DNA of 37,141 nucleotides from Lysobacter sp. Its GTDB lineage: Bacteria; Pseudomonadota; Gammaproteobacteria; Xanthomonadales; Xanthomonadaceae. Below, piece by piece: positions 29,937 through 35,661 of the stretch (position 1 is the first letter of the stretch; the number at the start of each line of letters is the position of its first letter). Both the position numbers and the translations under genes were made by a program. The DNA lies in the NCBI GenBank assembly GCA_030151365.1, contig JASLDW010000076.1, forward strand, positions 1-37,141. Direction: 5' to 3'. Below the pieces are notes generated by a model that saw only the letters and a list, made by a program, of their open reading frames with translations, made no database searches and had not been told where the DNA came from.

Positions 29937-31157
29937 ATGAATCACACCCCGGAAAATATCGAAGTTCTCGCCGAAGGCAAGGTATTCGTCTTCGGCAGTA
30001 ATGCCCAGGGCAACCATGCCGGCGGCGCTGCGCGCACTGCTGTCGAAAAGTTCGGCGCAATCATGGGTCAAGGCGAAGGGCTGCAAGGTCAGTCCTATGC
30101 AATCCCGACGATGGAAGGCCTCGACGCGCTCAAGGCTGCTGTCGCGCGCTTCCTGGACTTCGCTCGCAGCAACGGCGAAACCGTCTTCTTCGTCACTGCG
30201 ATCGGCACCGGAATCGCCGGCCACCAGGTCGAGGACATTGCCCCTCTGTTCTACGACCGCCCGGAGAACGTCATCGTTCCGCAGTCGTTCGACATGGAGC
30301 GCACGGTCACGACGCAGTTGGAACTCGACCGCGCCATCGCGCAAGGCGTCCTGTGCGTCAAGATCAATTCGCCGCACGGCGTGTGGCTGACGGTTACCGC
30401 CAACGAACAGTCCCGCGTCGAGGCGTGGGGATCGTCCAGCGTCGAGGCGTGGGGATCGTCCAGCGTCGTGGCGCGGGAATCGTCCAGCGTCGTGGCGTGG
30501 GGATCGTCCAGCGTCGAGGCGTGGGGATCGTCCAGCGTCGTGGCGTGGGGATCGTCCAGCGTCGAGGCGTGGGAATCGTCCAGCGTCGAGGCGTGGGAAT
30601 CGTCCAGCGTCGTGGCGTGGGAATCGTCCAGCGTCGAGGCGTGGGGATCGTCCAGCGTCGTGGCGTCGATGGCCTCGACTGTCCAGGCATTCCAGTCTGC
30701 GAAGGTCAAGGCCGCCCCGCTCGTCGCCGTGATGCTGCACAGCGCGACTGTCGACGTACAGGGCGGCGTCATCATCGACCACACGAAGATCAGCGACATG
30801 GACGGTCCGGCGTGGTGCGTTTACCACAACGTCGAGGTCAAGAACGGCATCGCGACGCTGTTCAAGGCCGTCAACGACAAGTGGACAACGGATCGCGGAA
30901 CCGACTATTCGCCCGGCTCACTTCCATCCTGCGACGACTTCAAGAACACGAACGAATGTGGCTATGGCTTGCACGTGAGCCCATCGCCCAGGTGTGCGAA
31001 GGTGTATTTCACCTCCGCCACAAAGTTCGTCGCAGTCGGCGTCGATGTGTTGAAGCTGCGCCCCATCACCGGCGATGCGCCGAAGGCGAAATTCGCCAAG
31101 GCGGCCACGCCGTGCGTCGAGGTCGATATCGACGGTAACCCCGTTGTGACCCCGTGA
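29937..31157 (+). CDS. Three-part protein: A1S_2505-like domain, 8-residue repeats, DUF7666-like domain (406 aa)
   Basis: Residues 1 to about 125 (VLAEGKVFVFGSNAQGNHAG, YAIPTMEG, VTAIGTGIAGHQ) match the phage A1S_2505-type family, which looks like a nucleotide- or ADP-ribose-binding macro-type fold. Residues 161-240 are ten 8-residue repeats of the type V[EV]AW[GE]SSS, followed by three degenerate ones; such repeats probably wind into a small beta-solenoid. Residues about 285-400 (WCVYHNVEVKNGIATLFKAV ... ECGYGLHVSPSP ... KFVAVGVDV) resemble DUF7666-type phage domains. ATG 29937 has a GAGG 7 bases upstream. It is the largest early gene; its function is not known. Confidence 0.7.
   Translation: MNHTPENIEVLAEGKVFVFGSNAQGNHAGGAARTAVEKFGAIMGQGEGLQGQSYAIPTMEGLDALKAAVARFLDFARSNGETVFFVTAIGTGIAGHQVEDIAPLFYDRPENVIVPQSFDMERTVTTQLELDRAIAQGVLCVKINSPHGVWLTVTANEQSRVEAWGSSSVEAWGSSSVVARESSSVVAWGSSSVEAWGSSSVVAWGSSSVEAWESSSVEAWESSSVVAWESSSVEAWGSSSVVASMASTVQAFQSAKVKAAPLVAVMLHSATVDVQGGVIIDHTKISDMDGPAWCVYHNVEVKNGIATLFKAVNDKWTTDRGTDYSPGSLPSCDDFKNTNECGYGLHVSPSPRCAKVYFTSATKFVAVGVDVLKLRPITGDAPKAKFAKAATPCVEVDIDGNPVVTP
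30417..30656 (+). repeat. Ten tandem 24-bp repeats inside a gene
   Basis: Ten perfect-length 24-base units run without gaps; decayed units continue to about 30730. Units differ only at base 5 (A/T, Glu/Val), base 14 (G/A, Gly/Glu) and, once, base 10 (T/C, Trp/Arg in unit 3). All differences are amino acid changes and none is silent. Confidence 0.95.
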
Positions 31158-31171
31158 CCAACTCCCTCTAC

Positions 31172-31225
31172 GCCGCGGCTGTCGCCGTTTCCTTCCGATC
31201 CGTCCTCAACGGCGGCGGTCGCGGC
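31172..31225. other. Long imperfect inverted repeat in an intergenic gap
   Basis: A 16-base arm at 31172-31187 pairs with 31210-31225 with three non-Watson-Crick positions and a 22-base loop. It fills most of the gap between the repeat protein gene and the exonuclease operon. It may be a weak terminator or an mRNA structure; no T-run follows. Confidence 0.4.
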
Positions 31226-31251
31226 TCCCATTTCAAAAAGGAGCAAACCAT

Positions 31252-31470
31252 ATGAGCGTGTTCGCAATCACCGACAGCAACACCGGCAACATCATCGAGC
31301 GCGTCGAAGCGCCGAACCGTCGCGCCGCACTGGCCTATGGTCGGCAGCTGATCGAAGCCCGCGAACTGTCGAGCAAGGAAATCGTGGACGCGGTTCAGGC
31401 TGGGCTCGGCATCACCGATGTGTCCGCTGCTGCTGGCACGCAAGCATCCGGAACGAGCGAAGAACAGTGA
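31252..31470 (+). CDS. Small protein before the exonuclease (72 aa)
   Basis: A strong AAGGAG lies 9 bases before the ATG. The protein reads MSVFAITDSNTGNIIERVEA with a helical middle and ends in a Ser/Thr/Ala-rich tail. It overlaps the exonuclease start as GTGA. No family recognised. Confidence 0.6.
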   Translation: MSVFAITDSNTGNIIERVEAPNRRAALAYGRQLIEARELSSKEIVDAVQAGLGITDVSAAAGTQASGTSEEQ

Positions 31471-32306
31471 TCGCATTCGCTCCAGGCATCCATCCCGGCG
31501 TGCCGTGGGATGACTACCTAAAGCTCGAAGGGGTATCGATCACGCGCCTCAAGGAATTGAGCAGGTCGGCCCAGCACTACCGGCATTTCCTGCTCAATAC
31601 GAAAGAGAAATCGTGCCTCTCGCTTGGCCGCGCTGCACATTGCGCTGTTCTTGAGCCGGAACGATTCGAGCGCGACTTCGCGATTTGGGCTCGGCGAACG
31701 GATGCCGGAGCGATGGCCCCTCGACGCGGACAGGCGTGGGATATGTTCGCACTCGAGAACACCGGCAAGGAAATCATCACGCTCGACCAGTACGACCACG
31801 CAATCGCCATGCAGGCGGCGATTCGTGGCAACCCTGACGCAGCGCCTTACCTCGCTTCCGGTTCACCCGAAGTCACGATGCAGTGGGAAATGGCAGGTCA
31901 TCGATGCAAAGGGCGCGTTGACTGGCTTGCGGACGGCGATATTCCGGTCGGCCTGAAAACCTCACGCGACTGCCGCCCATTTCAATTCGGGCAGCAGGCC
32001 GCGCGACTCGGGTACCACCTGCAATGGGCCTATTACGCTGGCGGATACCAGCTTGTGACGGGGCGCAAGCCGCGCAAGGTCGTCGAGATTGTGGTCGAGC
32101 CTGAGCCCCCGTACGCGATCGTCGTGTACGAAATCCCCGCAGACGTTCTGCTGCGCGGCGAAGAGGAATATCTCGCGCTGCTCAGTCGCCTTTCCGAATA
32201 CCAAGACCACAACACCTGGCCAGGCCCCACGCCTGGCGAACAGGTTCTGACGCTTCCGTCGTGGGTGTACGGCGAAGAAATGGAGATTAGTTATGTCGAT
32301 GAATAG
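31467..32306 (+). CDS. RecE-like PD-(D/E)XK exonuclease, DUF3799 type (279 aa)
   Basis: Early in the protein is SITRLKELSRSAQHYRHFL and SLGRAAHCAVLEPERF, then CKGRVDWLADGD (Asp152), the strand with Lys164 (VGLKTS), and the QxxxY-type motif YHLQWAYYAGGY. This is the RecE/lambda-exo-like fold that resects double-strand ends for recombination. In the family the lysine is preceded by D-L (DLKT); here it is Gly162-Leu-Lys. Loss of this metal-binding aspartate would remove activity. GTG 31467 starts the gene (GTGA overlap). It heads a three-gene recombination-like cluster. Confidence 0.8.
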   Translation: MIAFAPGIHPGVPWDDYLKLEGVSITRLKELSRSAQHYRHFLLNTKEKSCLSLGRAAHCAVLEPERFERDFAIWARRTDAGAMAPRRGQAWDMFALENTGKEIITLDQYDHAIAMQAAIRGNPDAAPYLASGSPEVTMQWEMAGHRCKGRVDWLADGDIPVGLKTSRDCRPFQFGQQAARLGYHLQWAYYAGGYQLVTGRKPRKVVEIVVEPEPPYAIVVYEIPADVLLRGEEEYLALLSRLSEYQDHNTWPGPTPGEQVLTLPSWVYGEEMEISYVDE

Positions 32307-33096
32307 CGTGACCGATCTTCGGGACACCATCATCCCGAAGTCCGACCAACTCAATGCCGAGCAACTTCTCGGCGGCCCGATCACGATCACCGTTACCGAT
32401 GTTCGGCGTGGTGGTGGCGAGGAACAGCCCGTCATCATCCACTACGAAGGCGAAGGTGGACGCCCCTACAAGCCCTGTAAGTCGATGCGCAAGGTGTTGG
32501 TGTTCGCCTGGGGCAGCGACGGTCGCGGGTGGATCGGGCGCAGCATGACGATCTACAACCGCCCCGACGTGAAGTTCGGCGGCGAGGAAGTCGGCGGCAT
32601 CCGAATTAGTCACCTGTCGCACATCGATCGCGACATGGCGATTGCGCTGACCTCGACGCGCGGACGCAAGGAGCAGACGCGGATCAAGCAGCTGAGCGAC
32701 GCCGACACCATTCCCGGCTCACGTGCACGGCTCGAGGCCGCGGCGCGCGGTGGCATGGCGAACCTGCGCTCGGCGTGGTCCGCGATCCCGAAGGACCATC
32801 AGCGTGCCATCGGTGGTGCTCAAGGATGCCCCGACGAATTTAAGCGCGTCGCGGAGAAGGCAGATGCGGTCACCAAGGAACGCGAGAGCGGCAACCAGGA
32901 CGACGACACCGGAATGAGCCTCGACGCCCAAGGCATCCACGACGGCCTGCTCGCTGCCCAAACCCTCGACGACCTCGACGCGCAGGCGGACCTAATCCGC
33001 GACCTTCCAGACGACATGCGCCCGCCGTTGCGCGAGCTCTACGAAAAGCGCCGCGGCGAACTCGGTTCCGATTTTTCCACCACGAATGAGGAATAA
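32293..33096 (+). CDS. Conserved phage protein next to the exonuclease (267 aa)
   Basis: ATG 32293, 14 bases inside the end of the exonuclease gene, has GGAG 8 bases upstream. The first 110 residues are beta-rich (ITITVTDVRRGGGEEQPVII, MTIYNRPDVKFGGEEVGGIR) and may be an OB-like domain; the rest is helical and acidic. Proteins of this type are often beside phage exonucleases and could be an annealing or end-binding partner, but no annealase family is evident. Confidence 0.6.
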   Translation: MSMNSVTDLRDTIIPKSDQLNAEQLLGGPITITVTDVRRGGGEEQPVIIHYEGEGGRPYKPCKSMRKVLVFAWGSDGRGWIGRSMTIYNRPDVKFGGEEVGGIRISHLSHIDRDMAIALTSTRGRKEQTRIKQLSDADTIPGSRARLEAAARGGMANLRSAWSAIPKDHQRAIGGAQGCPDEFKRVAEKADAVTKERESGNQDDDTGMSLDAQGIHDGLLAAQTLDDLDAQADLIRDLPDDMRPPLRELYEKRRGELGSDFSTTNEE

Positions 33097-33101
33097 CCCC
33101 T

Positions 33102-33611
33102 ATGTTTGCCCTTCAAGATCATGACGCCAAGGTCGCCAGCTTCAACCCGCGCGCCGAGAAGCACGGCGAAGAAAACGTCCCCGCCGGCGATATCAAGTTC
33201 GAAATCGCCGCGCACAGCAGCATCCTCGACGCCTTCCATTCCGGCTATCGGAAATTCCTGTTTCGCAAGCCGGGCGTTGGTGAGCAACCCGGCCTGCCGT
33301 TCGCCGATGGCGATGACCTGACCGCACTCGCGCAGCCGAACCTAGAGCCGCTCAAGCTCAAGGAAGAGTTCCCCGGCTACAGCCTGAAGATCACTTCCAA
33401 CCTCGGGTTCAGCGAACCAATCACGCTTGGTGACGTGGAGTTGTCGAACTTCACCATCAAGCCGATCAATGGTGGTAGCGTGAACCTGTCGTTCTCGGCG
33501 ACGTGCCACCCAGGTGAAGACCAGGCGGGAAAGCTCTGCCAGCTGATCCAGAACGCGTGCGTGGTGACGTTGGAGCCGCCGTCGAAGGGCAAGGCGGGAG
33601 CGCTGCAATGA
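33102..33611 (+). CDS. Conserved phage protein, possible ssDNA-binding role (169 aa)
   Basis: A GAGG precedes ATG 33102. The protein opens MFALQDHDAKVASFNPRAEK and ends with a beta-rich domain (KPINGGSVNLSFSATCHPGE, GKLCQLIQNACVVTLEPP). It occurs as the third gene after the exonuclease. A binding-protein role in recombination or replication is an inference from context. No enzyme motif seen. Confidence 0.6.
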   Translation: MFALQDHDAKVASFNPRAEKHGEENVPAGDIKFEIAAHSSILDAFHSGYRKFLFRKPGVGEQPGLPFADGDDLTALAQPNLEPLKLKEEFPGYSLKITSNLGFSEPITLGDVELSNFTIKPINGGSVNLSFSATCHPGEDQAGKLCQLIQNACVVTLEPPSKGKAGALQ

Positions 33612-33796
33612 GCCAATCATCGTCAAGCTCATCAAGCGGCATCGGATTTGTCGGACTGCTGACCATCGTGTTCATCACGCTAAAGCTGACGCACATCATC
33701 GCGTGGAGCTGGTGGTGGGTTCTGTCTCCGCTCTGGATTGGCGCGCTCCTGGTGGCGATCATCGTGTGCGTTGTCATCACGGCGATGGTTATCTAG
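33608..33796 (+). CDS. Small membrane protein, TMEM185-like (62 aa)
   Basis: A poly-serine N-terminus is followed by two membrane segments: IGFVGLLTIVFITLKLTHII and the tryptophan-rich WSWWWVLSPLWIGALLVAII. This matches small phage proteins often labelled transmembrane Fragile-X-F-like. ATGA overlap with the previous gene. Function unknown. Confidence 0.65.
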   Translation: MSQSSSSSSSGIGFVGLLTIVFITLKLTHIIAWSWWWVLSPLWIGALLVAIIVCVVITAMVI

Positions 33797-33807
33797 GCAG
33801 GTGGGCG

Positions 33808-34044
33808 GTGAACGCGAAGGCGACGCAATTATCCGGAACCAACAACTTCGCAGCCACAATCAAGAAGACCGTCTGCGCAATGGTGATGGAGCGCCCGCGC
33901 AGCTACGACGAGCTCTCGGAAGCGACGGACTCACCGATCAAGTCACTGCACGTCATGGTGCATCGGTGGGTCAAGGATGGCCTGCTGACGCGACTCAACC
34001 AGGGAACGCATGCGGTGTTGATTGATCGGGGGCCGTTGCTGTGA
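33808..34044 (+). CDS. Winged-helix protein (78 aa)
   Basis: The GTG at 33808 follows an AGGTGG. Residues about 18-65 (IKKTVCAMVMERPRSYDELS ... HVMVHRWVKDGLLTRL) form a winged helix-turn-helix, as in small phage regulators. No membrane segment. Target unknown. Confidence 0.6.
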   Translation: MNAKATQLSGTNNFAATIKKTVCAMVMERPRSYDELSEATDSPIKSLHVMVHRWVKDGLLTRLNQGTHAVLIDRGPLL

Positions 34045-34265
34045 CTGCATCTTCGATGAGTGATGATTTCGAGGCATTCTGGAATGCCGATACTTTCGGT
34101 CTCGGATTTCTTGGAACCAAGGAAGAATCCTGGGAGGTCTGGCAAGCCGCGAAGGCAGACGAGCTGGCGTTTTTGCAGCGCCTGAGCGCAGAGGCTCACA
34201 GATACGGCGGTGATCCGCGCCCGTTAATCCGCAATCGCATCGACGTTCTGAATGGAGGTGAGTGA
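34041..34265 (+). CDS. Small acidic protein (74 aa)
   Basis: It starts at GTG 34041 (GTGA overlap) or at ATG 34056. The central sequence is DFEAFWNADTFGLGF and EESWEVWQAAKADELAFL, a pattern seen in phage proteins with W-x(3)-A-x-A repeats (FWNADTF, VWQAAKAD). No function can be assigned. Confidence 0.6.
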   Translation: MTASSMSDDFEAFWNADTFGLGFLGTKEESWEVWQAAKADELAFLQRLSAEAHRYGGDPRPLIRNRIDVLNGGE

Positions 34266-34507
34266 TGCAGGTTGGATGCTACTCACTCGATCTGTATTGC
34301 GACAACTGGGAATCTAGCAACGTGTTCCCAGACAAATACGGACATAGCTTTAAAGAGTTCCCGCACAACTACAGCGATGAACTTGGAAGTGCGTGCCGTG
34401 CTAAAGCTCGGAAGAATGGGTGGAAGCTAACTCCCGACGGCGGAGCAATCTGCCCGAAGTGCAACCGGAAGAATGATGTCGAACTGAAAGGAGAGAGCCG
34501 TGGGTGA
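34265..34507 (+). CDS. Small Cys-rich protein (80 aa)
   Basis: ATG 34265 follows a strong GGAGG (TGATG with the previous stop). Cysteines at 5, 12 and 44 and a C-terminal CPKC could bind zinc. It reads MQVGCYSLDLYCDNWESSN and GGAICPKCNRKND. Similar small proteins are common in phages of this kind; function unknown. Confidence 0.6.
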   Translation: MQVGCYSLDLYCDNWESSNVFPDKYGHSFKEFPHNYSDELGSACRAKARKNGWKLTPDGGAICPKCNRKNDVELKGESRG

Positions 34508-35057
34508 GGTTGAACGGAAGGCCCGTGAAATTCTGGCTGCTGAGTACGAGAAGCACGGATTCTATGGCGCTGCCGACGATGCGCGCGCCGAGACCCCGTC
34601 GCCGCACTGTCGCGTCACGATTGACGCCATCGCCTCCGCCCTCGCGTCCCGCCCGGACGCATGGCCGATTATCGAAGAGATGTGCGTCATCACCGAAGCG
34701 GTGACACCTGACAAGGAGGACGCGCGCGGAACGATCAATCGGCTGATCGATTACCACGTTGAGCTTGACCGCGCATCCCGTCCGGCTGGGGAGGCTGTGG
34801 CGGATGCGCTCGCCGTAGTCAACGATGCGGCGAACGAAGCCCGCCACCGAGGCGACTACCAACGAGCAAATGGCCTTGTGAAAGCGCGGGTCACGCTATT
34901 CAAGGCCGCAACCGCCCCGACCGCCGTCTCCGAGGACGTGAGGGAGTTGGTGAGACTTGCAGGCGAGTACGCCAACAGAAGCACGCCAGATGCCGGGCGC
35001 TACGACTTGCGAGCGCAGCTTTACGAGCAGATCGCTAAGTTTCCGAGGGCGGTGTGA
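34500..35057 (+). CDS. Early protein of unknown function (185 aa)
   Basis: GTG 34500, within the end of the previous gene, has GGAGAG just upstream. The protein is helical and alanine-rich (KAREILAAEYEKHGFYG, DAIASALASRPDAW, ANEARHRGDYQRANGLVKA). It resembles generic phage early proteins with an N-terminal REILA helix. No catalytic motif seen. Confidence 0.6.
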   Translation: MGEVERKAREILAAEYEKHGFYGAADDARAETPSPHCRVTIDAIASALASRPDAWPIIEEMCVITEAVTPDKEDARGTINRLIDYHVELDRASRPAGEAVADALAVVNDAANEARHRGDYQRANGLVKARVTLFKAATAPTAVSEDVRELVRLAGEYANRSTPDAGRYDLRAQLYEQIAKFPRAV

Positions 35058-35254
35058 TGGCGAAGTTCAGTGTTCAATTCAATGTGCATGTGAACGTCCA
35101 GAAAACTATCCATGCGGACTCGCTCCAGGATGCGTTGGCAAAGGCTATGGCAATTGCGAATGATGATCCGGTGCGTGCGAATCTTATTCGCATCCCAGCG
35201 TCTGTCAGCTACAACTGGAACGATGAGACAGAAGTCACGGCGGTGATGTCGTGA
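35057..35254 (+). CDS. Small protein (65 aa)
   Basis: Start ATG 35057 (TGATG overlap). It reads MAKFSVQFNVHVNVQKTIHA, a beta-strand pair, then a helix SLQDALAKAMAIANDD, and ends VTAVMS. A small alpha-beta fold is likely. Function unknown. Confidence 0.55.
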   Translation: MAKFSVQFNVHVNVQKTIHADSLQDALAKAMAIANDDPVRANLIRIPASVSYNWNDETEVTAVMS

Positions 35255-35511
35255 TGAATTTGGCCACCAACAACCGTCCACCGCGCGGCCACATCGGTTT
35301 CGCATGGGGTCAATTCGTGGTGCAGGACGGGCGGTTCCTGGAATATCGCCTGTTCCGTCGCGATGCCAACCTGCGCACGCACATCGCGATCTGCCGATTC
35401 AACCAGCATGCGAGCCGCCAAGAAATAGCGCGCGACGTGTGGTGCGCCCGCATCCAGCTACGCAATCGCGTTGACGCGCTCACGCTGGAACAGCTTGGGG
35501 TTACCGCATGA
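35254..35511 (+). CDS. Small protein (85 aa)
   Basis: ATG 35254 overlaps the previous stop (TGATG). The protein reads MNLATNNRPPRGHIGFAWGQ and is arginine-rich and beta-strand-like in the middle (FLEYRLFRRDANLRTHIAIC). No domain recognised. Confidence 0.55.
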   Translation: MNLATNNRPPRGHIGFAWGQFVVQDGRFLEYRLFRRDANLRTHIAICRFNQHASRQEIARDVWCARIQLRNRVDALTLEQLGVTA

Positions 35512-35654
35512 GCGACGCCCTGCTCCACCTGATCGATGTTCTGGCCAGGATCGAAGTCGGGAATTATCTGTACCCGCAGGCCACGCCCGGCAACGGTTCC
35601 GATGCTGGCGATTCAAATCACCCGGCTACCGAGTCCATGCAAGAGGCGGCATAG
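35508..35654 (+). CDS. Very small protein before the integrase (48 aa)
   Basis: A 48-codon frame begins at ATG 35508 (ATGA overlap) and ends at TAG 35652-35654, 7 bases before the integrase start. It reads MSDALLHLIDVLARIEVGNY and then becomes low-complexity and acidic. It is tightly placed; it may be real or a leader that couples integrase translation. Confidence 0.5.
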   Translation: MSDALLHLIDVLARIEVGNYLYPQATPGNGSDAGDSNHPATESMQEAA

Positions 35655-35661
35655 TCCCGCC

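Noticed and set aside
30417..30656. CRISPR array or diversity-generating retroelement target
   Set aside because: Repeats are contiguous with no spacers, so this is not CRISPR. Variation is not limited to adenine positions and there is no reverse transcriptase or template repeat in the window.
30251..30799. Repeat-rich antisense frame (DDPHASTL-type repeats) over the 24-bp repeats
   Set aside because: A 24-base repeat gives periodic proteins in several frames. Only the plus-strand frame links to recognisable domains on both sides and has a ribosome site.
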